Counted from the stretch's first letter, positions 1-11,781 are shown. The stretch: 64,000 nucleotides of DNA from Arthrospira sp. PCC 9108 (GCA_016745315.1 CP066886.1:3968501-4032500); one strand, 5' to 3'. Notes: generated by a model from the letters alone, not told the origin. Made by a program: numbers and translations.

Positions 1-545
1 AAACGTTCCGTTTATATGGGCATTCCATCTTTAGATTTGTCCTCTCCACCGGGGTACTTTTAAAGGTCTGTGTAGGTGATGACAAAATTACCCTACTTTT
101 CCCCTTGCCCTTTTTAGGCGCAGCGTGTCAACCTGTTTCGCTGCTCAATAATGACGATGGTTCAAGCCGGACATTCGGTTTCCCTAATCATGGATGGTTG
201 GCAGTGGTCACATTTGGTAGTAGGTTCTACTTCATGCCTTCCGTTCCCCGCTTCAATCCTGGGGTTATGATTCCCAAAACTGGGGGTGGCTATCGCCGTT
301 ACCCTGATTTCCTAACTTTACTTATCCATTTCTGGGCTTCCTATAAGGAATTTGTATGAATTAGTTCGTTTTGACCTTGGGTTCCCTGCCTTATTTGGTA
401 TATTTCTATACCGAATGTTGGGACATATAAACAGTTATGAGGATGGTCAGGAGAGATCTCCTTATATTCAACCAAGGGGTTGAAGTCCCCACCAGGCGGT
501 TATTTCAGGTATTTCAACCCTATTTCATGCCTGAACGTGTCGCAC
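1..545 (-). mobile_element. Group II intron remnant, 5' part without ORF
   Basis: Read on the minus strand, this piece starts at 545 with GTGCGACACG, a typical group II 5' end, and runs through the domain I-III sequence that recurs in every intron copy of this window. It leaves the window at position 1, so the 3' half cannot be judged. Open frames here are not conserved as protein and are not called. Confidence 0.75.
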
Positions 546-695
546 TTTGTATATTTTTATACCAAACGTTGGGACATATAAACAGTTATGGGATGGTCAG
601 GGGACGAGTCCCTTATATTTAACCAAGGGGGGAAAGTCCCACTAGGAGGTTATTTCAGGCATTGCAGCCTTATTTGACTCCTAAACGTATCGCAC
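546..695 (-). mobile_element. Group II intron 5'-terminal fragment (about 150 nt)
   Basis: A second 5' end (GTGCGATACG at 695, minus strand) followed by only about 150 nt of domain I, abutting the neighbouring fragment without any non-intron sequence. It is probably the scar of a recombination or deletion between adjacent intron copies. Confidence 0.65.
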
Positions 696-1361
696 TATCC
701 CTACTATTACAGCAGGGCGTTGGCTTCTGGTCACATCTCACATCCTCTAAGACTTGCGGTTACACTTATCCCTACTGATATCTCGACCAGATAATCAGAG
801 TCTAAGAGGATTTAAAACGTTCCGTTTATATGGGCATTCCATCTTTAGATTTGTCCTCTCCACCGGGGTACTTTTAAAGGTCTGTGTAGGTATTGACGAG
901 ATTATCCTACTTTTCCCCTTACTCTTTTGAGCGCAGCGTATCAACCTATTTCGCTACTTCATTATTACGATGGTTCAAGCCGGACATTCGGTTTCCCTAA
1001 TCATGGATGGTTGGCAGTGGTCTCGATTCTGGTGTTGGGTTACACCTCGGAGCCTTCCGTTCCCCGCTTCAATCCTGAGGTTGTGATTCCCAAAACTGGG
1101 GGTGGCTATCGCCGTTACCCTAATTTCCTAACTTTACTTATCCATTTATGGGCTTCCTATAAGGAATTTGTATGAGTTAGTTCGTTTTGACCTTGGGTTC
1201 CCTGCCTTGTTTTGTATATTTCTATACCAAACGTTGGGACATATAAACAGTTATGGAGATGGTCAGAGGCAAGCCTCTTGTATTCAACCAAGGGGCTGAA
1301 ATCTCCACCAGGCAGCTATTTCGGGTATCTCAGCCCTATTTCATGCCTGAACGTCTCGCAC
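696..1361 (-). mobile_element. Group II intron 5' part, ORF-less fragment
   Basis: The minus-strand 5' end GTGCGAGACG lies at 1361. The fragment matches the 5' 650 nt of the intact neighbouring intron up to the stretch just before its ORF (TCCCTACTATTACAG at the left edge), then is cut. It has no domain V or RT. About 30 bp of non-intron sequence separates it from the next intron. Confidence 0.75.
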
Positions 1362-1391
1362 GTCATCTTTTAGTGACATCGAATAAATAGA

Positions 1392-3972
1392 GTAGGGGTC
1401 GAGAGAGATGTCGCCATCTCCCCCTCCCATACAAAACCGTACATGAGACTTTCACCTCATACGGCTCCTAGTTTGACCGTCTCCTTGTTAAGAGTACAGC
1501 ATCATCTCTTCATCAAGAGCTGTTTTATCGTCGTGACAATGGCGGTGTAATAATTGAAGATTCTTGTAGTCATCCTTTCCGCCTTGGCTTCTAGGTACAA
1601 TGTGGTCTATTTCAATTAAGTCTGATGGGGTAAAGAATTGCCCACACCAGGTACATCTACCTTTTTGTTTTTTGAGTAGTTTTGCTACCCTAATTGGCGT
1701 GTCGATTGCTTGTCCTTTCCTGGTTGCCCAGTAAGTCCAATTTCCGTCGTATGGTGTTGCGTCGGGGCGTATTAGGGTATGTCTGACAATTGGAGTCCAG
1801 TTATGTTTGAATAGATGTAACCCATCTTTGGTTTGGAATAGCCAATTTTCGTGTCTTTCTTTCCCATTGCTAAGTTTAATTGTTCCATGTCTGAAATAAT
1901 TACTTAGCTTTTCGTGATTTGCCTTTCCGCATCTTGATACTGTCCATGCCTTTAACATTTGCCAGATTGTTTTGTCTAGCTTATTGAAGGTCTCTGTTGA
2001 GACTACCGCTGAGTAATAATTTGACCATCCCCGAATAATTGGATTTAGTCTACTAATCAAGGCTGATTGAGGTGCTGTTCTATGTTGTTTAATCACACCT
2101 TTAATCACTTCTGTGTGGGCTTTAACTGCTTTGTTGCTGGGTTTTATGTGGGTTTTATGTCCGATTAATCGACTCTTAGGCCCCCCTGTTTTCCCAGATT
2201 TATACTTTCCTACGGGATATTGCCTGATATTGAATCCTAGAAAATCAAACCCAGGTTCCTCAATCTTGCCATTATACTCAATAGGATTGAGTGTGTGACA
2301 TATTCGGGTTTTTTCAGGTCTAATCTCTAGTCCTACAGGTTTTAGCCATATAGAAATAGCAGTCATGCACTGTTCAATGATTCCTAGGTCTTTGGAGATG
2401 ACCACAAAATCATCGGCATATCTTATAAGGTTTACCTGATTGGTGCTGCCTTTATTTGGATACATTTCTTTGACTAACCTTTCTATTCCATCCAGTGCGA
2501 TGTTGGCTAGTAGTGGACTTATTACTCCTCCTTGGGGTGTCCCTGCTTCTGTATCCTCAAATACACCGTTATCTAGCACGCCAGCTTTGAGCCATTGTTT
2601 CAGGTCTCTCTTCAAGCTGCTTGGACAATGAATTTTGGACAATAGGTAATCATGGTTTATTCGGTCAAAGCATTTTGCTATATCAGCATCAAGAACATAG
2701 TATTGTCCTTGATTTATGGCAGTATATATTCTACTTATTGCATCTTGTGCTGACCGTCCGGGTCGGAACCCATAGCTTGTGCCTTCAAACCTCGATTCCC
2801 ATTCAGGTTCGAGGGCCGACTTAACCAAAGCTTGCCTTGCTCTATCTTGGATTGTGGGTATGCCTAGTGGGCGTTTTTCATCCCTACCAGGTTTTGGAAT
2901 CCACACCCTTCGCAGTGGTTTTGCTTTGAGGTTTCCCTTAATGTTTTTGACAATTTCTAACCTTTGTCTTGGAGAGATTGCTCTTACTCCATCAACCCCG
3001 GCTGTTTTCTTGCCTTGATTATCTTGGGTCACTCGCCGCACTGCTAAGAGCCGGGCATAATACGATTTCACCAATAGACGTTGCAACCTTCGTGCCTTTG
3101 CGTCTTGTCCCGATTTAGCTGCTTGAAATATACTCTTTTGGAGCTTGAAAACTTTCCGTTGAACCTTAGTCCATGGGATTGCCTTCCATGCGTTGTTCGT
3201 AGTCTTGATTGGTTTGGGTTTACCAAATCCTTTCTTTAAACTCGCTATCGCCATTTTGACTCTTATTAGACTCTATTCTTACAATCAAACCGTGACCTGT
3301 TAGCATATCCCTACCATTACAGCAGGGCGTTGGCTTCTGGTCACATCTCACATCCTCTAGGACTTGCGGTTACACTTATCCCTACTGATATCTCGACCAG
3401 ATAATCAGAGTCCAGGAGGACTTAAAACGTTCCGTTTATATGGGCATTCCATCTTTAGATTTGTCCTCTCCACCGGGGTACTTTTAAAGGTCTGTGTAGG
3501 TAGTAAAAAAAAACCCCTACTTTTCCCCTTACTCTTTTGAGCGCAGCGTATCAACCTATTTCGCTACTTACTCTTTACGATGGTTCAAGCCAGACATTCG
3601 GTTTCCCTAATCATGGATGGTTGGCAGTGGTCTCGTTTCTGGTGTTAGGTTGCACCTCGGAGCCTTCCGTTCCCCGCTTCAATCCTGGGGTTGTGATTCC
3701 CAAAACTGGGGGTGGCTATCGCCGTTACCCTAATTTCCTAACTTTTACTTATCCATTTTTGGACATCCTATAAGGAATTTGTATGAGTTAGTTTGTTTTG
3801 ACCTTGGGTTCCCTGCCTTGATTTGTATCGTAGGATACTAATCGTTGGGACATATAAACAGTTATGAGGATGGTCAGGAGTGCGCTCCTTATATTCAACC
3901 AAGGGGTTGAAGTCCCCACCAGGCGGTTATTTCGGGTATTGCAACCCTATTTCATGCCTGAACGTCTCGCAC
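1392..3972 (-). mobile_element. Complete group II intron with intact RT ORF
   Basis: About 2.58 kb. The 5' end is GTGCGAGACG at 3972. Domain V is the hairpin around 1436-1468 (starting GAGCCGTATGAGGTG on the minus strand), followed by domain VI and an end near CTCGACCCCTAC. The protein lies in domain IV. It is the only copy here whose RT is uninterrupted, so it is the best candidate for an active source of maturase for the other copies. The exact 3' base is uncertain by one or two nucleotides. Confidence 0.9.
1488..3254 (-). CDS. ltrA: Group II intron reverse transcriptase/maturase with HNH endonuclease
   Basis: A 588-residue protein encoded in domain IV of the surrounding intron. The N-terminal part (about 1-100) carries the RT-0/1 region; RT motifs follow (GIPTIQDRARQALVK about 130, GFRPGRSAQDA about 165, CFDRINHDYL about 195, TPQGGVISPLLANIALD about 240, the catalytic RYADDFVV about 280). 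The maturase X domain follows, and a C-terminal HNH module shows CTWCGQ, DHIVPRSQGG and HRHCHDDK. It would promote splicing and target-primed retrotransposition of the intron RNA. Length and domain order match full-length cyanobacterial maturases. ATG start with the conserved MAIASLKKGFGKPKP beginning shared by several copies. Activity cannot be shown from sequence. Confidence 0.95.
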   Translation of the reverse strand: MAIASLKKGFGKPKPIKTTNNAWKAIPWTKVQRKVFKLQKSIFQAAKSGQDAKARRLQRLLVKSYYARLLAVRRVTQDNQGKKTAGVDGVRAISPRQRLEIVKNIKGNLKAKPLRRVWIPKPGRDEKRPLGIPTIQDRARQALVKSALEPEWESRFEGTSYGFRPGRSAQDAISRIYTAINQGQYYVLDADIAKCFDRINHDYLLSKIHCPSSLKRDLKQWLKAGVLDNGVFEDTEAGTPQGGVISPLLANIALDGIERLVKEMYPNKGSTNQVNLIRYADDFVVISKDLGIIEQCMTAISIWLKPVGLEIRPEKTRICHTLNPIEYNGKIEEPGFDFLGFNIRQYPVGKYKSGKTGGPKSRLIGHKTHIKPSNKAVKAHTEVIKGVIKQHRTAPQSALISRLNPIIRGWSNYYSAVVSTETFNKLDKTIWQMLKAWTVSRCGKANHEKLSNYFRHGTIKLSNGKERHENWLFQTKDGLHLFKHNWTPIVRHTLIRPDATPYDGNWTYWATRKGQAIDTPIRVAKLLKKQKGRCTWCGQFFTPSDLIEIDHIVPRSQGGKDDYKNLQLLHRHCHDDKTALDEEMMLYS

Positions 3973-4052
3973 ACTTTTAGTTTAGCATACTGCCTAAAGC
4001 ATCGTTTATCGTCGGGGTAAGGAGCGATCGCGCCGTTGGGGTTTGGGTGATG

Positions 4053-4107
4053 AGGGTAGAGCGATCGCGCCGTCCCTTGGCTCATTGGAAAAACATCTCA
4101 GCCAAGG
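4053..4107. repeat. 55-bp direct repeat, left copy (flanks type I R-M locus)
   Basis: The 55 bp starting AGGGTAGAGCGATCGCGCC are repeated in the same orientation at 11175-11229 with about three mismatches. The two copies bracket the hsd cluster. Each forms the 3' end of a minus-strand frame (LAEMFFQ here, LAEMFSE in mazF). Confidence 0.85.
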
Positions 4108-4232
4108 ATTGACAATTTTTTAGCCCATCAATATCTGAATACCCAAAATCTTCTGTATAGAGAGTCCAAGTGGGTAAAACTGTGTACCAAACTTGTTGCA
4201 AATCTCCAATCCTCATCGTTTTTTCGTGCATG
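4083..4232 (-). CDS. Small hypothetical protein (49 aa)
   Basis: A short frame beginning MHEKTMRIGDLQQVWY and ending SLAEMFFQ, directly downstream of and same strand as the hsdR remnant (7 bp gap). No family is recognised. Its last seven codons lie in the 55-bp repeat that also forms the end of mazF, so the frame may be a chimera made by recombination at that repeat. The composition is protein-like (Trp, acidic residues), but the length makes the call tentative. Confidence 0.45.
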
Positions 4233-4239
4233 GGCAGTC

Positions 4240-7200
4240 CTAAATCTGCCCGCCTACGTCTTTAAACTTCTCAACAAACGCCGAGATTTTCTGGAAAACG
4301 CTCTGCTTTTTGGTTTTGTATTGTGGATTAAGCGGACTCATTTTAGGCAGTGTTGAATTTAACTCAGTCCCATTCTCGCTGGCAAACTCGCGTTTTAGTG
4401 AGGCACTGATATAGCGCTTGGCTTCTGCCTCATTCAAGCCCTCTGAACGAATCAATTCCTCTGCTTCGCGGGCTTGCTCGGCTTGGGCAAATTGGAAGAA
4501 CGTATCAATGATGCTGGCTTTATCGGCCATCTCATCGAGATTAGTTTGATTGATAAAATCCACAATCAGGCTCTCTTTCGCTCGATTGCCCAAGCTAGCC
4601 CGAATCAAGCGGCGCACTTCTTGGATCAATTCATCCTTACTTTTATTCTTCTTATTCTGCTGAAAAATTAGCTCAAGAATGTAATCTAGGTTGATCTCTT
4701 GGGATTTCAGCAAATCTACTTCAAACACCACGTCATCCCAGTCGATGGTAGAGGTTTCTTTTTCGCGGCTTACTTTTGCTTGGCGTAGCCAGTCGCGGAT
4801 ATCGTTGTAGGTGGAACGGTAATCTTGAATGGTGCGCTCGGTAGGAATCTTGATGGCTTGCAGGGCTGTCAGGTCTTCATCACTTAAATAGTGGTCTGCT
4901 TTAAAGGCTTCAACCGCTGCTGGGTCATTTGTATCGACCTGCTGCAAGGCTTTTAGGTTGGCAAATTCATCGTAGTTTTGCAGCACATTTTCAACCCGCA
5001 AATATTCACCAAACAGCTTGGCAAAGTCTTTTTTGTCTTTTTCTAAGACAATTTCGTCGGGGTTGGGAAAACGCTGTTCTAATTCTGCCACCACCTCGAT
5101 AAAGCCACGCCGTGCTTCACCCGTGACCACATCGGTAAAGCCGCCCATATATTCCTGATAGCTTTTTTCCAGCACCACGTTTTTGGTGTTTTTATCGCCA
5201 AATAGGGTAATGGTGTCAATGGTGGCTTGTTCTAAATTGCGGAAGGTGACGATATTGCCAAAGGTTTTGGTGGCATCATAAATGCGGTTGGTGCGGGAAT
5301 AGGCTTGTAGTAACCCGTGATAGCGCAGGTTTTTGTCTACAAATAGGGTATTGAGGGTCGGCGCATCAAATCCTGTTAGGAACATCCCCACCACGATCAG
5401 CAGGTCGATTTCTTTGGCTTTGACTTGCTTAGCTAAATCGCGGTAGTAGTTTTGAAAACCGTTGCTATCGACGCTGAAGTTAGTTTTGAACAGGGCGTTA
5501 TAGTCGCTAATTGCCGCACTTAAAAATTCTTTGGCGCTGCTGTTCATGGCGGATACGTCGAAGCTTTCATCCGAAATTTCACCCACGGTTGCTTGTTCTT
5601 CATTGGCGGCGAAGGAGAAAATGGTAGCAATTTTAAGGGGGCGATCATGATCTTTTTACAATTGTTTAAAGGCTTCATAATACAGCTTGGCTGCGTCCAC
5701 ACTGCTGACAGCAAAGAGGGCATTAAAGCCTTTGCCGCCTGCTTGCAAGCGGTGGGTTTTTTGGCGAAAGTTACTGAGGATGTATTGGGCAATTTCGCGG
5801 ATGCGATCGGGGTGTAACAGGGCTTGTTTGTTTTCGGCGGCGCTCAGTTTTTGCTGGTCTTGCTCCGTTTCAATCGCTTTGAACTTGGGACGAACATCGT
5901 TGTAGTCCACCTTGAACTTCAGCACTTTTTCATCACGGATCGCGTCCGTGATTACATAGGAATGCAATTCACGACCAAAGACGCTGGCGGTGGTGTCTGC
6001 GCCCAGGGCGTTTTGCGGAAAAATGGGCGTGCCAGTGAATCCAAACTGATAAAACCGTTTAAATTTTTTCCGTAAGTTCTTCTGCGCCTCACCAAACTGG
6101 CTGCGGTGGCATTCATCAAAAATAAACACGACTTGCTTTTTATAGATGGCTAGGTCGCTTTCGGTTTTCATCAGGTTATTGAGTTTGTCGATCGTGGTAA
6201 CGATGATTTTATTGTCATCTTTCTCCAGATTACGCTTCAGCCCCGCAGTGCTGTCAGAGCCATTCACGCTATCGGGCGAAAAGCGTTGATATTCTTTCAT
6301 GGTTTGGTAGTCGAGGTCTTTGCGATCAACCACAAAAAACACTTTGTCGATAAAATCTAGCTCCGTCGCCAGCCGCGCGGCTTTGAAGCTGGTTAGGGTT
6401 TTGCCGGAGCCTGTGGTGTGCCAGATACAGCCGCCGCCCTCAAGACGGATCCAGTGTTTGGCTTGGTAGGCGCTGTTGATTTTCCATAAAATGCGCTCGG
6501 TGGCCGCAATCTGGTAGGGGCGCATCACCAGCAAGGTGTTATTTACATCAAACACGGAATACTTCAACAGGACACTGAGGAGGGTGTTTTTCTCAAAAAA
6601 GGTGGCGGTAAAGTCTTTCAGGTCTTTAATCAGGGTGTTATCCGCTTTCGCCCAGTGCATGGTGAAGTCAAAGCTATTTTTATTGCGCTGGGTGGTGTTG
6701 GCAAAGTAGCGGGTATTGGTTCGGTTGGAAATAACAAACAGTTGCAAATATTTATAGAGGGAATGTTCGGCGTTAAAGCTTTCTTTGCTGTAGCGATGGA
6801 TTTGGTTAAAGGCTTCACGAATTGCCACGCCGCGTTTTTTGAGTTCGATTTGCACGAGGGGCAAGCCGTTGACTAAGATGGTGACATCGTAGCGGTTGGC
6901 TTGGGTCCCCTTTTGTTCAAATTGTTCGATCACTTGTACTTTGTTGCGGGGAAGGTTCTTTTTGTCCAGCAGGTAGATGTTTTGAATGCGACCATCATCA
7001 AATACAAAATCATGGATATAGTTTTCATGGATTTTGCGGGTTTTATCAATAATGCTGTCGCCGGGTTTATCTAAAAAGGTTTCTACAAAGCGCTGCCATT
7101 CGCTATCGGTAAACTGCACATGATTGAGGGTATGCAACTGCTCGCGCACGTTGGGTAACATGGCTTGCGGGTTGGTTAATTTAGGCAGGTAATGATAGCC

Positions 7201-7335
7201 TTGATTAACTAAATCCCGAATAAATTCGCGCTGTAAATCGCTTTCGCTTTGGTAACTATCGCTCTGCGGTATTTTGGTGTATTGATCCAGAATGATAAAG
7301 TTATTGGATTCGGCAATGGTGTTGTAGTGGGTCAT
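4240..7335 (-). pseudogene. hsdR: Type I restriction endonuclease subunit R, one ochre stop
   Basis: Two frames in the same phase, 7335-5656 and 5655-4240, are separated only by a TAA at 5656-5658 (KQL-stop-KDHD); restoring one codon gives about 1,030 residues, normal for HsdR. Visible domains: N-terminal PD-(D/E)XK nuclease (RYDVTILVNGLPLVQIELKK, about 150-170), Walker A HTTGSGKT (about 310), DECH box FDECHRSQ (about 395), GFTGTP (about 430), then past the stop LTGFDAPTLNT and LQAYSRTNR helicase motifs and a helical C-terminal region that binds the methylase core. HsdR would cleave DNA after ATP-driven translocation. The nonsense codon probably silences restriction while methylation could persist. 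The start ATG is preceded by AGGACAAG. Confidence 0.9.
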
Positions 7336-7526
7336 TGTTTCTTGTCCTCCAAAAACGTTTACTCTGCTAGTCTTTCCCTTACTTTAACTTGTAACACCAT
7401 TGGCAACACAATCCTTAGCATCTATTCCACAGACTACGGGACAAATTCAAACTCGGCTTCTAAAATAAATTGGTATAATAGACAGACCCAATGAAAAATG
7501 TGTTGTTCTGTTTAGACGGTATAACC

Positions 7527-7790
7527 ATGACAAATCAAGAAATTCTAGATGATTTTTTGTCTTTGCCTGCTGAAGCACAAAACCAAGTAGTCAGCCTCAT
7601 CATTTTTTTGAAACAGAAGTATATATCCTCTCAACCTTTACCTAAATCATCAAGTGTTGATTTGGCGAGTGCTCCTTTTGCTAAAAATGGCAAGACTAAA
7701 TTACGGCAAGATTGGGCAGGAATGCTAAAAGCAGATGGTTACACATCCGTTGAGCTACAGCATCTTTCCGTTGAATGGAGAAATGGCTAG
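7527..7790 (+). CDS. DUF2281-like antitoxin
   Basis: A protein of about 87 residues starting MTNQEILDDFLSLPAEAQNQ. The LPAEAQ...LIIFLKQKY helix is typical of DUF2281, usually an antitoxin or putative DNA-binding partner of PIN toxins. An in-frame upstream ATG at 7491 exists, but the shorter start fits family N-termini better. Its stop overlaps the start of the PIN gene by 16 bp, indicating a coupled operon. The pair runs opposite to the flanking hsd genes and sits between hsdR and hsdS. Confidence 0.75.
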   Translation: MTNQEILDDFLSLPAEAQNQVVSLIIFLKQKYISSQPLPKSSSVDLASAPFAKNGKTKLRQDWAGMLKADGYTSVELQHLSVEWRNG

Positions 7791-8197
7791 TGTTTCTTCT
7801 AGATACGAACATTTGGCTAGAACGTTTGTTGGGGCAAGAAGAGGCAGAAGTTGTTGCGGAGTTACTTAATACGCTCTCGCCGTCTGATATATGTATGACT
7901 GATTTTACCTTGCATTCCATTGGAGTGATTTGCAATCGGCTAAAGCAAAGAGATGTTTTTGTAAAATTTGTGGATGATGTTTTGATTGACTCTAATGTTC
8001 TACTGGCGAGCATTCCTACCAACAAAATGAGGAGAGTTGTAGAAATAATGGATCGCTTTAGTCTCGATTTTGATGATGCCTACCAATATGCTGCTGGCGA
8101 GCTTGAGGAGGCTACTATTGTGAGTTTTGATAAAGATTTTGACAAGACAGAGCAAGGGCGTTTAACGCCTATGCAAGTGCTTAACTTTAGAAGTTAG
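7775..8197 (+). CDS. PIN-domain toxin (VapC-like)
   Basis: A 140-residue PIN-domain ribonuclease. The first conserved acidic residue is in LLDTNIWLE (about 8-16), a second acidic cluster is in DFDDAYQYAAG (about 100) and the last is in SFDKDFDKT (about 123-131), giving the metal-binding acidic set of VapC toxins. The upstream DUF2281-like protein is the presumed antitoxin. It ends 3 bp inside the convergent end of hsdS. A GTG at 7790 (FLLDTN) is an alternative start. The toxin would cut RNA when released from its partner; the specific target is unknown. Confidence 0.8.
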   Translation: MEKWLVFLLDTNIWLERLLGQEEAEVVAELLNTLSPSDICMTDFTLHSIGVICNRLKQRDVFVKFVDDVLIDSNVLLASIPTNKMRRVVEIMDRFSLDFDDAYQYAAGELEEATIVSFDKDFDKTEQGRLTPMQVLNFRS

Positions 8198-9461
8198 TCG
8201 CTTGCGCATTGTTTCTCCTCCTTTTTGGGAAAGGTGAGCAGTAAGTCGCGGTAATATTCGTATTGCTTTTGGCGCCAGGCAATTTCATGGGGCAAGCCTT
8301 CGCTAATGGAATGGGTAAGGGTGTCGAATTTGTCGAGGATGGCGACAATGTGGGCTTGTTCTTCGAGCGATTTTTTAGGATCGTTTGGGTATGGGATTGG
8401 GATTGGGACTTTTTTAATTCCATTAATTAATAACCGATTAACTTTTCCACTAGATACATGTTTTGCCTTCTCATTTATAAATGCAGTTGTTTGCATCACA
8501 TAGGACACAAATTTTGGATTAATTGAATGACGAAAAGCCCAACTATCATCGTGAATAGCTACTTTTTCACTTCCTATCCATGCAACAGCCTTACCAACAT
8601 CTTCAACAGTTTCACCCACACCTGTCATTACAACATCGCCCGGTTCTGCATAGCATAAGGATGCTGCCATTTCAGCGCGAACCTGTGATAGCGTATGCGA
8701 GGCTGCAACTCCATAGTGTGTGTAAATTTCGCCGTAGTGAATAGCTGGTATGCCGTCATCCACGTAATCTGCCTTGGTGAAACGTTTTCCGCGAATAAAC
8801 TCCCCAATCTCCCCCAAAGGCTTCCACTCCACTTCACCTTCTTCAAAGGTCAACAACTGATCGCGGTAGTAGTTGTATTGTTTTTGGCGGACGGTCAGTT
8901 CGGCGGTCAGTTCGGCGGTCAGTTCGGCGGTCAGTGCTGTAAAAGTGTCCAAGATCCGCACGATTTAGGCTTGAATAGCCAGCGATTTTTCGGGGTTGTC
9001 CGGGCACGGGATAGGGATTTGATAATTCAAAATTGCTGCTTTGTTTCCGCGTGGCATCTTTGCGCCTTTCGCGTGCTGCATGTTGTACAAAAAAAATTCA
9101 TCTGATGACAATAGATAGTAGAGAAAATCCGCACTAACATTTTTTTTACACTGACCTAAAATTCGTACCGCAAGAACGTCACCACTACAACCACCTGAAT
9201 TGGTTGCCTTCCACACTTTCTTGAGATATGGGCGAATATTGCCGAGGAGGATGTCTCCTGGCTCATATGATGTCAAACGGTCAGTGTTAGGAAAATAGCT
9301 TGCATCAACACGCCCACCTTTATCAGCGACAAGATTGTCCACTCCCACGAACGAGGTCGCATCGAGTTTAGAGGAATCAACTCGCGTTGGTGAATATTGC
9401 GCCACGTCACCTAACAGTTTCCACTCCACCTCAACGCCATCCAATAGCTTTTCCAGAAAAT

Positions 9462-9465
<4 letters not shown>
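8194..9465 (-). pseudogene. hsdS: Type I specificity subunit S, one ochre stop, TAEL repeats
   Basis: Frames 9465-8965 and 8961-8194 are in one phase, split by a TAA at 8962-8964 (LAIQA-stop-IVRILD); together they make about 423 codons, normal for HsdS. The first target-recognition domain covers about residues 15-155, then the central conserved helix (IVRILDTFTAL, RQKQYNYYRDQLLTF), the second recognition domain (about 215-345), and the distal conserved helix (IVAILDKFDTL, RQKQYEYYRDLLLTF). Between the helix halves are three tandem TAEL units, encoded by a 12-bp DNA repeat near 8895-8935. The start overlaps the hsdM stop (ATGA). With the stop, only a half-S protein would be made unless read through or reinitiated at GTG 8958. 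Confidence 0.88.
8893..8935. repeat. 12-bp tandem repeat (three TAEL units) in hsdS spacer
   Basis: The unit CAGTTCGGCGGT recurs in direct tandem. On the coding strand it gives TAEL x3 in the spacer between the two conserved helices of HsdS. In EcoR124-type systems a change in the number of these units changes the spacing between the two half-sites recognised. Confidence 0.85.
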
Positions 9466-11003
<1,538 letters not shown>

Positions 11004-11174
11004 TGTCCAAATTATGGTTCAAAGGTTTTGAATAATGATCAGTGTGACCTCGGTTTTGTATTTTAGCAAGTATTAGGTATTATAATCCAGCGGTTCGAGA
11101 TGTCGGGATACTCAAGGCCCACCATATCAGAGAGCCTCTCTGGGATTCTCGCACTGATGACCTAGGATTAGATC
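11004..11174 (-). promoter_or_regulatory. Upstream region of hsdM, possible promoter
   Basis: On the minus strand a TATAAT box lies near 11079-11085, about 75-80 nt upstream of the hsdM start, with no clean -35 box at the usual distance. No gene is seen here. Confidence 0.3.
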
Positions 11175-11229
11175 AGGGTAGAGCGAGCGCGCCGTCCCTT
11201 GGCTCATTCGGAAAACATCTCAGCCAAGG
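11175..11229. repeat. 55-bp direct repeat, right copy (3' end of mazF)
   Basis: Direct repeat partner of 4053-4107. It covers the last codons of mazF and about 30 bp beyond. Confidence 0.85.
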
Positions 11230-11533
11230 TGTTGAGAACGCCTCTTTGCTCATCCGGACTAATTTTACCCAGTTTTTTGACCAATCGAGCTTTATCGATG
11301 GTGCGGATTTGGTCCAGAACAATTTGCCCTTCCTTACCCTGAAACTGGCAGGCAATTCGCGTCGGGTAGGCTTTCCCTTTTGTCGTCATTGGTGCAATAA
11401 TCACCGTGGCAATATAACCGTTCATTTCATCCGGTGAGATAATCACACAGCGTCGTGTTTTCTGAATTTCACTGCCAATTGTGGGGTCAAGATTAACCAA
11501 AAAAACATCGAAACGCTTGGCTACCACTCCCAT
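11204..11533 (-). CDS. mazF: MazF/PemK-type mRNA interferase
   Basis: About 109 residues from the ATG at 11533 (MGVVAKRFDVFLVNLDP); the frame extends 15 nt further upstream, but the chosen start overlaps the mazE end by 13 bp, which suits coupled translation. Family features: FDVFLVNLDPTIGSEIQKTRRCVIISPDEMN (residues 7-35), a beta-barrel core with APMTTKGKAYPTRI, and QIRTIDKARLVKK near the end. Most homologues read KTRP at the RNA-binding turn; here it is KTRR. The toxin would cut mRNA when MazE is degraded. Its 3' end lies in a 55-bp repeat shared with the far side of the hsd locus. Confidence 0.9.
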   Translation of the reverse strand: MGVVAKRFDVFLVNLDPTIGSEIQKTRRCVIISPDEMNGYIATVIIAPMTTKGKAYPTRIACQFQGKEGQIVLDQIRTIDKARLVKKLGKISPDEQRGVLNTLAEMFSE

Positions 11534-11781
11534 TCGCTTTGCTCCCAATCGGTACTGTTGACTGGATCGAGAAGAACATCATCTTGTTCTTTCGCCATTG
11601 CTGCAAAGGCTTGCTCCCAGCCTGTGCGTAACCGTCGTGCGTTGCGAATCGTGAGATGATCGCCCTCCACTTCGATTTCAACGTCTGTCTGAATACCACT
11701 TTGCTCTAAAAGCAGTTTAGGAATACGCACACCTTGGGAGTTGCCAATTTTAACGATTCGGGTTCTAATCACTTTGCTCAT
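11521..11781 (-). CDS. mazE: MazE-type AbrB-fold antitoxin
   Basis: An 86-residue protein. The N-terminal swapped-hairpin DNA-binding domain is clear (RIVKIGNSQGVRIPKLLLEQSG, residues 8-29; VEIEVEGDHLTIRN, 33-47). The acidic, Trp-rich tail (DDVLLDPVNSTDWEQSEWEW) is the part that usually wraps and neutralises MazF. It overlaps mazF by 13 bp as first gene of the pair and would repress its own promoter, which should lie within 11782-11860 (no element confidently identified). Confidence 0.92.
   Translation of the reverse strand: MSKVIRTRIVKIGNSQGVRIPKLLLEQSGIQTDVEIEVEGDHLTIRNARRLRTGWEQAFAAMAKEQDDVLLDPVNSTDWEQSEWEW

Noticed and set aside
105..359. Repeated frames such as MSAAYQPISLLHYYDGSSRTFGFPNHGWLAVV near every intron 5' half
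   Set aside because: They lie in structured domain I-III RNA of the introns, on the strand opposite to the intron, and differ by indels between copies; not protein-coding.
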